From assembly GCF_016863395.1 (NCBI RefSeq), contig NZ_BOOU01000046.1:89021-153020 (forward strand): DNA of 64,000 nucleotides, written 5' to 3'. This DNA is from Sphaerisporangium rufum. Lineage in GTDB: Bacteria > Actinomycetota > Actinomycetes > Streptosporangiales > Streptosporangiaceae. The notes beneath the pieces were generated by a model that worked only from the letters and a program-made list of their open reading frames with translations, did not search any database and was not told the DNA's origin. Positions 52,960 through 61,886 of the stretch are shown here, in pieces. The first letter of the stretch is position 1, and each line of letters begins with the position of its first letter. Position numbers and translations under genes: made by a program.

Positions 52960-53685
52960 GTGAGCGTCCCCGTCTTCCTCGCCGACGACCTGTCCGCCGA
53001 CGAGATCGTGCTGTCCGGTCCGGAAGGGCGGCACGCGGCCACCGTGCGCCGCCTGCGCGCGGGTGAGCGGGCCGATCTCACCGACGGCCGGGGCGCGGTC
53101 GCCGAGTGCGTCGTGCGGGACACGGCCAAGGACCGGCTGCGCCTGGACGTCATCGGCCGCCGCCGGGTGCCCGAGCCGCGGCCGCGGCTCGTGGTGGTGC
53201 AGGGCCTGCCCAAGGGCGATCGGGGCGAGCTCGCCGTCGAGATGATGACCGAGGCGGGGGTGGACGTCATCGTGCCCTGGGCCGCCGCCCGGTGCGTCAC
53301 CCAGTGGAAGGGCGACCGGGCGGCCAAGGCGCTCGCCCGCTGGCGGTCCACCGCCCGGGAGGCCGGCAAGCAGGCCCGGCGCTTTCACCTGCCCGAGGTG
53401 ACCGAGCAGGCCGGCACCGAGGAGGTGGCCCGGCTGCTCGGCCGCGCGGCGCTGGCCGCCGTGCTGCACGAGGACGCCGACCGCCCGCTGTCCGGCCTGG
53501 AGCCGCCGGTCACCGGCGACATCGTGCTGGTGGTCGGGCCGGAGGGCGGCATCACCGGCGACGAGATCGACCGCTTCCGCGCCGTTGGCGCGCATCCGGC
53601 GCTGCTCGGCCCGACCGTGCTGCGCACCTCCACGGCCGGGGTGGCCGCCGCCGCCGTGCTGCTGGCCCGCTGCGGCCGCTGGTAG
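52960..53685 (+). CDS. rsmE: 16S rRNA (uracil1498-N3)-methyltransferase RsmE
   Basis: A 241-residue SPOUT methyltransferase. An N-terminal PUA-like domain (about 1-70: SVPVFLADDLSADEIVLSGPEGRHAATVRRLRAGERADLTDG) precedes the knotted catalytic domain with GLPKGDRGELAVEMMTEAGVDVIVPW, VVGPEGGITGDEI and LRTSTAGVAAAAVL, which form the SAM-binding knot. It methylates U1498 of 16S rRNA. The leaderless start is supported by the TAGGGT box. In many actinobacteria rsmE follows dnaJ, as here. Confidence 0.94.
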   Translation: MSVPVFLADDLSADEIVLSGPEGRHAATVRRLRAGERADLTDGRGAVAECVVRDTAKDRLRLDVIGRRRVPEPRPRLVVVQGLPKGDRGELAVEMMTEAGVDVIVPWAAARCVTQWKGDRAAKALARWRSTAREAGKQARRFHLPEVTEQAGTEEVARLLGRAALAAVLHEDADRPLSGLEPPVTGDIVLVVGPEGGITGDEIDRFRAVGAHPALLGPTVLRTSTAGVAAAAVLLARCGRW

Positions 53686-53688
53686 GCC

Positions 53689-53713
53689 CTCCCCGCCCTT
53701 ACCGCGCGGGGGG
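53689..53713 (+). terminator. Weak hairpin after rsmE
   Basis: CTCCCCGC can pair with GCGGGGGG (one G-T pair) across a 9-nt loop, 4 nt after the stop; no T-tract. Confidence 0.3.
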
Positions 53714-53863
53714 ACGTCGCCGTCGTACCGGCGCCATCCGGGGCACCGGCCGGCGTTGGCTCGCGACCGGCGAGCGCGAACCATTCGCCGCCATCCTGCG
53801 CGCCGACCTTTCCGTGGTTCCCGCCACACCGCCCGCAGGCTCGGGTCCGCCTCGAGCGGGCGG

Positions 53864-54580
53864 CTAGGTGGCCGACGGGGCCGGTTCGGTCGCCACCAGC
53901 GGCGACTCGCTCGGTGCCGCGGTCGGGGTGGGCGGCGGCGGGTCGGGGTCGGTGGTCGCCGTCGGCGTCGGCGCCGGCGGCTTGGGCGACCGGGTGGGCT
54001 GGGTGGTCGGCGGCGGCGGCACCGGGGTGGGCGACGGTGTCGGCGTGGGGCCGGGCCGGGTGGTGTGCTGCGGCCCGGGGTCGCCGGAGGTGGGATCGGC
54101 GCACGGGTGCGCCGAGTCGCGGGCCCCCTGCTGCGGCGGCGGTGGCGCCTGGTCGGCGCATTCGCCGCCGGTGGACACCGACGGGGTGGCGGTGGGCGGC
54201 AGCGCCGTCCCGGACGGCGTCGGGCTGCCGGACGGGCTGGCGGGCGGCGGCTGCGAGACGCCGGGCGGCAGGTTGACGTTCGGCGGCCGGCGGGTGCTGG
54301 AGTCGTCCGGCGGGCGGGTCTCGTACTGGATCGGCACGATCGGCCGCTCGGTGATCTGCTCCCGGAACCCGGGCACCGCCATCACCACGGTGGCGGCGAC
54401 CAGGAACGCTCCCGCGGCCGAGGCGCCGGCCCGCAGCCAGAAGACGTTCCGCCAGCCGCGCCGCTTGTCGATGCGGTCGCGGATGATCGACAACCCTTCC
54501 GCGGAGGGCATGACGGAATCCGCCTCCGCGCGCAAGACACGGCGGAGGACGTCGCCGTACTCGTCGGGGGACTCGGTCAT
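53864..54580 (-). CDS. Pro/Thr-rich membrane protein, partner of the ECF sigma factor
   Basis: A 238-residue protein. Residues 1-45 are cytoplasmic and charged (SPDEYGDVLRRVLRAEADSVMPSAEGLSIIRDRIDKRRG), one membrane helix lies at about 48-70 (LRAGASAAGAFLVAATVVMAVPG), and the rest is an extracellular Pro/Thr/Ser-rich stalk with two Cys. The first codons overlap the sigma-factor stop by 4 bp, the usual coupling of an ECF sigma factor with a membrane regulator. The N-terminus lacks a zinc-binding HxxxCxxC anti-sigma motif, so an anti-sigma role is possible but unproven. No homology recognised beyond this layout. Confidence 0.75.
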   Translation of the reverse strand: MTESPDEYGDVLRRVLRAEADSVMPSAEGLSIIRDRIDKRRGWRNVFWLRAGASAAGAFLVAATVVMAVPGFREQITERPIVPIQYETRPPDDSSTRRPPNVNLPPGVSQPPPASPSGSPTPSGTALPPTATPSVSTGGECADQAPPPPQQGARDSAHPCADPTSGDPGPQHTTRPGPTPTPSPTPVPPPPTTQPTRSPKPPAPTPTATTDPDPPPPTPTAAPSESPLVATEPAPSAT

Positions 54581-55182
54581 GACAGTTGCTCCAGTACCGT
54601 GCGCAGGGCGGCCATGCCGCGGGCCGTGTGGCTTTTCACCGCGCCCTTGCTGATGCGCATGGCGTGGGCGATCTCCGCCTCGGACAGGTCGCCGTAGTAG
54701 CGCAGCACCAGCGCCTCGCGCTGCCGGGCCGGCAGCCCGCGCAGTGCCTCGATCACGGCGGTCCGCTCGAGCTCACCGATGGCGCCGTTCTCCGCGCTCG
54801 GCGCGTCGGGCAGCCCTTTGGGGGCGTACTTCTCCACGACGGCACGATGGCGGAGCACGGAGCGCGATCGGTTGACGACCGACTGGCGCAGGTAGGCGAG
54901 TGCCTTGTCGGTGTCGCGCAGCCGGCGCCACGCCCCATGGAGGGCGACGAACGCGTCCTGCACGACCTCTTCGGCGGTCGCGGCATCACGGACCAAGAGC
55001 ATGGCGAGCCGGACGAGGGACCGGTAATGCGCACTGTAGAGCGCAGTCACGGCCTCGTCGGCGTCCCATCCGACGGGCACCGCCCCGAGCGACCTTTCGG
55101 CCACGAGGGTCTCGGTGGTCACATCCGTTGGACGCGCGGCCTTCTCCGAGGGTTTACGCTCTGCCGGTTCTTTAGGGGGCAT
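54577..55182 (-). CDS. ECF-type RNA polymerase sigma factor (SigE-family-like)
   Basis: A 201-residue sigma-70-family factor. A Lys/Glu-rich N-terminus precedes region 2 (about 50-115: ALYSAHYRSLVRLAMLLVRDAATAEEVVQDAFVALHGAWRRL) and region 4 (about 140-195: LRGLPARQREALVLRYYGDLSEAEIAHAMRISKGAVKSHTARGMAAL), with the helix-turn-helix at the end. Regions 1.1, 1.2 and 3 are absent. ATG 55182 follows AGGGGG-like sequence less clearly than desirable; the longer frame adds an unconserved Arg-rich stretch. It is coupled to the Pro-rich membrane protein and divergent from the HIT gene. Target promoters unknown. Confidence 0.9.
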   Translation of the reverse strand: MPPKEPAERKPSEKAARPTDVTTETLVAERSLGAVPVGWDADEAVTALYSAHYRSLVRLAMLLVRDAATAEEVVQDAFVALHGAWRRLRDTDKALAYLRQSVVNRSRSVLRHRAVVEKYAPKGLPDAPSAENGAIGELERTAVIEALRGLPARQREALVLRYYGDLSEAEIAHAMRISKGAVKSHTARGMAALRTVLEQLS

Positions 55183-55317
55183 GACCCAGATGTGTCCTCG
55201 CCGGTGGCCTCGCCGACACTTGAGTTGTCTGCCGGTGCAGTGTCGCACACCAACCTTATCGGCGCGGATCTTTCGGCGGGACCGCCGCTGTTATTACCGA
55301 TTGGCAACAGAGGTGAC

Positions 55318-55323
55318 TAGCAT
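55318..55323 (+). promoter_or_regulatory. Leaderless -10 box of the HIT gene
   Basis: TAGCAT lies at -12 to -7 of GTG 55330, with TTACCG 18 nt upstream as a possible -35. Confidence 0.5.
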
Positions 55324-55329
55324 TCCGGC

Positions 55330-55674
55330 GTGACAGAGTGCCTTTTCTGCAGGATCGCGGCGGGGGAGATCCCGGCGACGATCGTCCACCGGACCGAGCG
55401 CACCGTCGCCTTCCGCGACGTGAACCCGCAGGCGCCGACGCACGTGCTGGTCATCCCGACCGACCACTACGAGAACGCCGCGGCGCTGGCCGCGGCCGGC
55501 GACGGCCTGGCCGGCGAGCTGCTCGCGGCCGCCCACGAGATCGCCGAGCGGGAGGGCGTCGCCGAGGACGGCTACCGGCTGGTGTTCAACACCGGTCCGC
55601 AGGCCGGCCAGACCGTCTTCCACGTGCACGGGCACGTCATCGGCGGGCGCGACCTCGGCTGGCCGCCCGGCTGA
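55330..55674 (+). CDS. HIT-family (HINT-like) nucleotide hydrolase
   Basis: A 114-residue cytoplasmic protein. The histidine triad HVHGH is at 98-102 and CxxC at 4-7 (zinc-binding in many HINT proteins). PTDHYENAAAL and FNTGPQAGQTVFH complete the fold. HINT enzymes hydrolyse purine nucleoside phosphoramidates. It appears leaderless and lies just upstream of phoH-ybeY-corC, a conserved neighbourhood. Confidence 0.94.
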   Translation: MTECLFCRIAAGEIPATIVHRTERTVAFRDVNPQAPTHVLVIPTDHYENAAALAAAGDGLAGELLAAAHEIAEREGVAEDGYRLVFNTGPQAGQTVFHVHGHVIGGRDLGWPPG

Positions 55675-55855
55675 CCGGCCGGGGGCGTGCCGGGCCGTCC
55701 TGCGGGAGCGGCGCGGTCCCGATACCATGGTCTGGAAGTCGCCGGCCCGCAGGGCCGGACGCGACCTTCGAAACGACGCTCGGGCGAGCGGCGGCCCGGC
55801 CGCCGCGACGCCGCACATGAACAGACCGGGAGGCGAGCAGGCCGCAAGGCCGCCC

Positions 55856-56926
<1,071 letters not shown>

Positions 56927-56933
56927 CGCGACC

Positions 56934-57413
56934 ATGAGCATCGAGGTTGCCAACGAGTCCGGCGTCGAGGTCGACGAGTCGGCGCTGGTGCGGCTGGCCG
57001 GGCACGTGCTGGCGCGGATGGGCGTCCACCCGCTGGCCGAGCTGTCCATCCTGGTGGTGGACGAGGCGGCGATGTCCGAGCTGCATGAGAAGTGGATGGG
57101 CGAGCCCGGGCCGACGGACGTGCTCGCCTTCCCGATGGACGAGCTGCGGCCGAGCCTGGGCGGCTCCCGGCAGGACGCCGAGGCGCCGACCGACCCGGCG
57201 CTGCTCGGTGATGTGGTGCTCTGCCCGCAGGTGGCGGCCCGGCAGGCCGCCGAGGCCGGCCACTCCACCCGGGAGGAGCTGGAACTGCTCTGCACGCACG
57301 GCATCCTGCACCTGCTCGGGTACGACCACGCCGAGCCCGAGGAGCACGCGGAGATGTTCGGGCTGCAGGGTGAGCTGCTGGACGCCTGGCGGGAGGTGCG
57401 GCGCGAGCCGTGA
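56934..57413 (+). CDS. ybeY: Endoribonuclease YbeY
   Basis: A 159-residue metalloprotein for 16S rRNA 3'-end maturation and ribosome quality control. The zinc motif [11 protein letters not shown] is at 122-132 with His122, His126 and His132. The earlier [17 protein letters not shown] and [11 protein letters not shown] blocks are typical. It sits between phoH and corC, the near-universal order; its stop overlaps the corC GTG by 4 bp. Confidence 0.95.
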   Translation: MSIEVANESGVEVDESALVRLAGHVLARMGVHPLAELSILVVDEAAMSELHEKWMGEPGPTDVLAFPMDELRPSLGGSRQDAEAPTDPALLGDVVLCPQVAARQAAEAGHSTREELELLCTHGILHLLGYDHAEPEEHAEMFGLQGELLDAWREVRREP

Positions 57414-58720
57414 GCGCTCCCGGCGGGTGGCTGGTGTCGGCCGCCCTTCTGATCATCGTAGGTGGCCTGCTGGCCAGCGCGGAGACGGCGCTCGCCCGCA
57501 TCTCGCGGGTCCGGGCCGACGAGTTCGCGCGCAAGGGCGGCCGCCGGGCGCAGCGACTGCAGGCGATCGTGGCCGACCCGCCCCGCTACCTCAACCTGCT
57601 GTTGCTGCTGCGCCTCAGCTGCGAGCTGATCGCCACGGTGATCGGCACGCTGCTGTTCATCGACTGGCTCGGCGACCGGGGCCAGGCGTACGCCGCAGCG
57701 GCCGGTGTGATGATCATTATCAGCTATGTGATCGTCGGCGTCTCGCCGCGCACCCTGGGGCGGCAGCACGCCGAGCCGATCGCGCTGGCCAGCGCCCCGA
57801 TCGTGTACGGCCTCACCCGCATCTTCGGGCCGCTGCCCAAGCTGCTCATCCTGCTGGGCAACGCGCTGACGCCCGGCAAGGGCTTCCGGGACGGCCCGTT
57901 CACCTCTGAGGCCGAGCTGCGCGACCTGGTCGACCTGGCCGAGGAGCGCCGGGTCATCGAGCCGGACGAGCGGCAGATGATCCACTCGGTCTTCGAGCTG
58001 GGCGACACGCTGGTGCGCGAGGTCATGGTTCCGCGCACCGACATGGTCTTCATCGAGCGCGGCAAGACGCTCTCCCAGGCGCTGTCGCTCGCGCTGCGCA
58101 GCGGCTTCTCCCGCATCCCGGTGGTGGGGGAGAACGAGGACGACGTGGTCGGCATCGCCTACCTGAAGGACATCGTGCGCCGGGTGCACGAGGGCGTGGC
58201 CGGTGACGGCGCCGACCAGGAGAAGGTCGGCTCGCTGATGCGCCCGGCGACGTACGTGCCGGAGAGCAAGCCGATCGACGCGCTGCTGCGCGAGATGCAG
58301 GCGCGCCAGATCCATCTGGCCATCGTGATCGACGAGTACGGCGGCACCGCCGGCCTGGTCACCATCGAGGACATCCTGGAGGAGATCGTCGGGGAGATCG
58401 CCGACGAGTACGACCAGGAGGCGCCGCGGGTGGAGTGGCTGGACGACGGCGGCGCCCGGGTGACCGCCCGGCTGCCGGTGGACGAGCTGGCCGAGCTGTT
58501 CGACACCGAGCTGGAGGTCGAGGACGTCGACACCGTCGGCGGGTTGCTGGCGCACGCGCTGGGCCGGGTGCCGATCGCCGGCTCGCAGGTCACGGTGGAC
58601 GGGCTGGCCCTCATCGCGGAGAGCACCGCGGGCCGGCGCAACCGCATCAACACCGTGGTCGTGCACCGGACCGCCCCGGCCGAGGACGCCGAGGTCTCCG
58701 CCGCCGCCGAGCAGGACTGA
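57410..58720 (+). CDS. CNNM/CorC-family CBS-domain membrane protein
   Basis: A 436-residue membrane protein. The DUF21/CNNM transmembrane domain covers about 1-150 with three to four helices; [13 protein letters not shown] is the family's start. Two CBS domains lie at about 195-320 ([66 protein letters not shown]), followed by the CorC_HlyC domain to 425. Members transport or regulate Mg2+ and other divalent cations. The GTG start is coupled to ybeY. Its transcript runs toward the strong bidirectional terminator 270 bp downstream. Confidence 0.92.
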   Translation: MSAPGGWLVSAALLIIVGGLLASAETALARISRVRADEFARKGGRRAQRLQAIVADPPRYLNLLLLLRLSCELIATVIGTLLFIDWLGDRGQAYAAAAGVMIIISYVIVGVSPRTLGRQHAEPIALASAPIVYGLTRIFGPLPKLLILLGNALTPGKGFRDGPFTSEAELRDLVDLAEERRVIEPDERQMIHSVFELGDTLVREVMVPRTDMVFIERGKTLSQALSLALRSGFSRIPVVGENEDDVVGIAYLKDIVRRVHEGVAGDGADQEKVGSLMRPATYVPESKPIDALLREMQARQIHLAIVIDEYGGTAGLVTIEDILEEIVGEIADEYDQEAPRVEWLDDGGARVTARLPVDELAELFDTELEVEDVDTVGGLLAHALGRVPIAGSQVTVDGLALIAESTAGRRNRINTVVVHRTAPAEDAEVSAAAEQD

Positions 58721-58991
58721 CCCGCGCCGGTCCGGGCGGCCGCGCCGCCCGGCGGACGTTCTCCTGTTTTATCCGCCTCGGGAGAGCTCTGGGGCTTTCG
58801 CCAGCATGCGCGGCAAGTGTTCGTTAAGTGAGTTGCAAGTGGTGGCTGGGACATTGATCACAGGCGCCCACCGGCTCGGGGCGCCGGTAAAGGGGAGGGC
58901 CGGTGTGCCGGGAGGGGTTCGCGGCACACCGGCCGAGCCGGGGGGAAGGGTGACCGCCCGGACCGGGACGCCGATCCGGCGTGGAAAAGAC
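58721..58991. other. Intergenic stretch with no gene, before the two-way terminator
   Basis: Part of a 365-bp gap between convergent corC and the type VII operon. An AT-richer pocket (58800-58865) is followed by a GC-rich structured segment. The one open frame crossing it has no recognisable protein character. TTGCAA at 58833-58838 could be a -35, but no good -10 follows. Confidence 0.6.
58863..58941 (+). ncRNA. Structured RNA candidate
   Basis: CCGGCTCGG (58871-58879) is exactly complementary to CCGAGCCGG (58933-58941) and encloses a 12-bp hairpin GGCCGGTGTGCC / GGCACACCGGCC (58898-58909 with 58923-58934), overlapping it by two bases. A strong terminator follows 51 nt later. This could be a small RNA or a folded corC 3' end. 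No known RNA family was recognised. Confidence 0.3.
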
Positions 58992-59030
58992 GATGTCCCC
59001 GCCTGTGCTGGGCAGGCGGGGACATCTTTT
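58992..59030. terminator. Strong bidirectional intrinsic terminator
   Basis: GATGTCCCCGCCTG and its perfect 14-bp complement flank a 7-nt loop. TTTT follows on the plus strand, and AAAAGA precedes it, giving a T-tract on the minus strand too. It ends both the corC side and the type VII operon. Confidence 0.93.
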
Positions 59031-59085
59031 CGTGCGGGCCCCGGTACGGGCACGGCCGGAGATCCGGCGCCGCGGTCCGCGGGCG

Positions 59086-60537
59086 TCAGCAGATCACGTT
59101 AGGGGCGACCGGGTCGTCGCCGCCCCACACGCTCTCGTCCTCCACCAGCCAGGTGCTCCGCTCGCGCTCCTTGTCGCCCTCGCCGCCGGCGCCGCCGCCC
59201 ATCGGCATGAACGGCATGCCGCCCATCGGGTTGCCGCCCATGGCGGCGTTGCGCGCGGCCAGCGCCGGCGTGGCGGCCGCCCCGCCGCCGCTCGCGTACC
59301 AGGAGCCGCCGCTCTTGTTGCCGCCGCCGTTGCCGGTGTTCCCCTCGCCTCCGGTCCCGCCCGGAACGCCGTTCTGCGTGGTGCCGCCGGTGAGGTTGGG
59401 GTTGACCAGGGCGTTCGAGGTGGGCAGCCCGTTCTGGTTCGGCAGCCCGTTCTGACTCGGCAGGCCGTTCTGACTCGTCAGCCCGGGCGGGGTCTTCAGG
59501 CCGTTCGGGTTGGCCGGATCGGTCAGCCCGTTCCCCTGGCCCAGGTCGGCCAGTTGGGACCTGCGGGCCGGGTCGTCGATGTCGCCCGTTCCGTTCCCGG
59601 CGCCGCCCGCCTGGTTCCCGGTGCCACCGGCACCGTTTCCCCCGGAACCGGTGCCCGGGTAGCCGGGCGGGTAGCCGGTGCCCCCGCCGTTCCCGGTGCC
59701 GGTGCCGGTGCCGTTTCCGCTCCCGGGTACGGTTCCCGGCGGATAGGTGCCGGGGGGGTAGGTACCGGGCGGGTAAGAGCCGGGGGGGTAGGAGCCGGTG
59801 CCACCGGCCGTCCCGTCCAGGCCGGGCCGCGTGGAGCCGTAGCCGGCCGACCCGTCCAGCGCACCGGGTGTCCGGAAGGAACCGGTGCCGTCGGTGCCGC
59901 CCGGGTAACCGGCGAGCGAGGTGTTCCCGAGGTCGGAGCCGCCCGGGTAGCCGCCGAGGCCGGGTACCTGGGTGAGCAGCGGCAGCGTGGCGGGGTCCGG
60001 CGCGGGCAGCTGGGTGGTGACGGCCTCCGGCAGGTTCTGGTACGTCCCCACGAGCCGGACGTTGAGCTTCTCAAGGCGCTGCTGGGCCTGCTCGTTCTCA
60101 GAGTCCCAGGTGGAGGCGCCGGTGGAGGCCCATCCCCACCAGCTGTCATCCCAGCTCGCGGCGCCGCTGTCCGGCAGGTCCGCCTTGGCCTCGCTGATCG
60201 CCTCAGAGTAGGTCCTGTGCACCTCGCCGACCTGGCGGGCCCGGTAGGCGATCTCGCGGGCGGAGGCGTGCAGCAGCCGCAACCCTTCCTGGAACTGCGG
60301 GGACGACTTGGTCTTCCAGTCGCCGGCCAGCGTGCCGGCCACCGACTCGATCCGCGAGACGAAGCTCTCCATCCGGGCGGCGAGCTGAAAGTAGGCGTCA
60401 CCAGCCTGGGCGACCGCCGCCGGATCGGTGTTCTGCAGCTTCTGACGGACGCTCTCGACGCCGCCATAGGTGCTGGAGTCCCCGCGCGGGGTTGCGGTGC
60501 CCACCCGGATCGGCTGAATGTCGCTTGTCTTCTTCAT
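59086..60537 (-). CDS. Large PPE/EspB-like candidate substrate of the type VII secretion system
   Basis: A 483-residue protein with no Sec signal. Residues about 30-165 are helical and WXG/PPE-like (DPAAVAQAGDAYFQLAARMESFVSRIESVAGTLAGDWKTKSSPQFQEGLRLLHASAREI), with a DSWWGWAS turn region. Residues 170-440 are a Gly/Pro/Asn-rich low-complexity region with SYPPG/TYPPG pentads and QNGLP hexads. The last ~25 residues are a distinct conserved-looking tail (STWLVEDESVWGGDDPVAPNVI) that I recognise as typical of actinobacterial ESX-locus proteins. Last gene of the operon; probably exported. Function unknown. Confidence 0.8.
   Translation of the reverse strand: MKKTSDIQPIRVGTATPRGDSSTYGGVESVRQKLQNTDPAAVAQAGDAYFQLAARMESFVSRIESVAGTLAGDWKTKSSPQFQEGLRLLHASAREIAYRARQVGEVHRTYSEAISEAKADLPDSGAASWDDSWWGWASTGASTWDSENEQAQQRLEKLNVRLVGTYQNLPEAVTTQLPAPDPATLPLLTQVPGLGGYPGGSDLGNTSLAGYPGGTDGTGSFRTPGALDGSAGYGSTRPGLDGTAGGTGSYPPGSYPPGTYPPGTYPPGTVPGSGNGTGTGTGNGGGTGYPPGYPGTGSGGNGAGGTGNQAGGAGNGTGDIDDPARRSQLADLGQGNGLTDPANPNGLKTPPGLTSQNGLPSQNGLPNQNGLPTSNALVNPNLTGGTTQNGVPGGTGGEGNTGNGGGNKSGGSWYASGGGAAATPALAARNAAMGGNPMGGMPFMPMGGGAGGEGDKERERSTWLVEDESVWGGDDPVAPNVIC
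59423..59476 (-). repeat. Three 18-bp tandem repeats in the type VII substrate gene
   Basis: Three in-register units of GGCAGCCCGTTCTGACTC with few changes encode three successive QNGLPx hexapeptides. Confidence 0.9.
59733..59795 (-). repeat. Four 15-bp tandem repeats in the type VII substrate gene
   Basis: Near-identical 15-bp units encode four consecutive [ST]YPPG pentapeptides in the low-complexity middle of the protein. Confidence 0.8.
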
Positions 60538-60561
60538 CTCGGCCCATCGCCTTGCTGTCGG

Positions 60562-60972
60562 TCAGGCATCGACATTCGATGTGTTCCGCGGAATCGTGCT
60601 CTTCTCCTCGGCCTGGTCGAGGTTGCCGATGCTGGCCAGACCGGTCTGCACCGTGGATAGGCCCTGGATGAAGAGGTTGCGCGAACCGGCGACGATGGCC
60701 GCGTGCGCCTGTGCGAAGACCGGCGAGATCCCCTGCGGCACGTCCCAGTCGCCGAGGTGCCCCTGGGCCACCTTCCCGTACGCCTCCAGGTGCTTGGGCG
60801 TGCCGGGCGTGGTCGCCTCCAGCAGTTCGTCCATCTCGGCCAGGAGCGACTTGAGTACGTTCTTGACCTGCGGGCGGACGACGTCGACGTCCTCGTCCAC
60901 CGACAGCCCGGGCCACTTCGGCTCGAGCTGGAAGCCCTCGTACGCGGCGCCGCCACCGTCGTTAACGATCAT
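60562..60972 (-). CDS. Helical type VII locus protein
   Basis: A 136-residue all-helical protein with no signal peptide (VDEDVDVVRPQVKNVLKSLLAEMDELLEATT; AQAHAAIVAGSRNLFIQGLSTVQTGLASIGNLDQAEEK). A GDWDVPQG turn in the middle is reminiscent of a WXG-type helical hairpin. ATG 60972 has GAGGGGG about 5 nt upstream; the longer frame adds 15 residues of no family character. It lies between the WXG100 pair and the large substrate, with only 24 bp to the latter, so it may be a co-secreted partner or chaperone. Family not recognised with certainty. Confidence 0.7.
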   Translation of the reverse strand: MIVNDGGGAAYEGFQLEPKWPGLSVDEDVDVVRPQVKNVLKSLLAEMDELLEATTPGTPKHLEAYGKVAQGHLGDWDVPQGISPVFAQAHAAIVAGSRNLFIQGLSTVQTGLASIGNLDQAEEKSTIPRNTSNVDA

Positions 60973-61058
60973 CGTGCCCCCTCGAACGGAGAATCCGCCC
61001 TGATGGCGCGGATGCACCTCAGGGCGGGGTCAGTCGTGGTGAATCGGGTGAGTGCCGG

Positions 61059-61373
61059 TCACCGGCCGTCGAACATGGCGACGTTGGCCTTCTCGGTGAG
61101 GTGGAAGTTCTCGTGGCCCTGCTCGATGACCGCGCCGAGCTGCTGGAGCAGCTGGGCCATCCGGCCGGACGCCGCGTCCCACTGCTGCCGTGCCTGGAAG
61201 TAGGCGGTGCGCGCGTCGCCGTCCCACTCGCCGAGCAGGCGGTCGAGGTCGGTCTCCAGCTGCTGGAGGGTGCCTTCCATCGCCTGCCACTGGCGGGCGA
61301 AGTCCTGCCGGCCGGTGGCCATGGTGCCGAAGTTGACCAGCGTGCGGTCGATGTCGTTGTTGATGCCAGCCAT
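61059..61373 (-). CDS. WXG100 protein (EsxB-like), second of the pair
   Basis: A 104-residue WXG100 protein. The WDG turn is at 50-52 between two helices (LQQLETDLDRLLGEWDGDARTAYFQARQQWDAASGRMAQLLQQLGAVIEQ). Such proteins form helical heterodimers and leave through the ESX channel. It begins 28 bp after the first WXG100 gene. A canonical YxxxD/E tail is not obvious; its partner carries one, as expected when only one of the pair has the signal. Confidence 0.92.
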   Translation of the reverse strand: MAGINNDIDRTLVNFGTMATGRQDFARQWQAMEGTLQQLETDLDRLLGEWDGDARTAYFQARQQWDAASGRMAQLLQQLGAVIEQGHENFHLTEKANVAMFDGR

Positions 61374-61401
61374 GAGTGTCTCCGTTGGTTCGTTCGGGTG
61401 G

Positions 61402-61716
61402 TCAGCTGTTGATGCTGGCGCTCAGCCGGTTGGCCACCGCGGCCTGGTTCTCTTCGGCGGTGCGGTACTGCTGCTCCACCTTCTTCAGCCGGTCGGCGAG
61501 CGAGTGCAGGGTGTTGAGCACGCCGGTCAGCTCGTGGTTCCACTGGGTGTAGACGCTCTCGAACGCCATGCCGGACTGGCCGCCCCAGCCCGCCCGTAGC
61601 TCGGCGACGTGCCCCTGGAGCTGGGTCTGGATGCTGGCGATGAGCGAGTGAGCCGTGTCGGTCTTCTTCGCGGATTCCACGATCTGCGGAAGATTCGCGG
61701 CGGTCTGCTGGGCCAC
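61402..61716 (-). CDS. WXG100 protein (EsxA/B-like), first of the pair
   Basis: A 104-residue WXG100 protein. The WGG turn is at 44-46 (LRAGWGGQSGMAFESVYTQWNHELTGVLNTLHSLADRL). Near the C-terminus YRTAEE fits the type VII export motif YxxxD/E. It is predicted to pair with the adjacent WXG100 protein. Its ATG follows a purine-rich TGGAGG about 6 nt away. It lies 170 bp after eccB with a separate promoter candidate in the gap. Confidence 0.93.
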   Translation of the reverse strand: MAQQTAANLPQIVESAKKTDTAHSLIASIQTQLQGHVAELRAGWGGQSGMAFESVYTQWNHELTGVLNTLHSLADRLKKVEQQYRTAEENQAAVANRLSASINS

Positions 61717-61803
61717 GGGGTGCCTCCATCAAGTGCGGCCGGGCATGCGGCGGCACGCCTTGCGGCTTCGCATCGACTGCCCCCGCGATGCTGATCATCT
61801 GCA

Positions 61804-61834
61804 ACATTAGGATCAATCCCCCCACAGCGGACAA
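61804..61834 (-). promoter_or_regulatory. Candidate promoter of the WXG100 genes
   Basis: Minus-strand TTGTCC and TAATGT, 19 nt apart, lie about 95 nt before the first WXG100 ATG, in an AT-richer pocket. A separate promoter would allow substrates to outnumber EccB. Confidence 0.35.
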
Positions 61835-61886
61835 CCGTCATGTTGCGACTCGGTAACGCTTTTTCGTCACGCCGCCGAGCCGCTGC

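Noticed and set aside
58806..59102. 98-codon plus-strand frame after corC
   Set aside because: It reads straight through the strong terminator hairpin and has no protein-like pattern.
58981..60660. 559-codon plus-strand frame over the type VII substrate gene
   Set aside because: Gly/Val/Arg-rich shadow; the opposite strand has the coherent WXG-like head, repeats and conserved tail.
61019..61834. 271-codon minus-strand frame spanning both WXG100 genes
   Set aside because: Out of frame with both WXG100 genes, which are complete with their own starts and WxG motifs.
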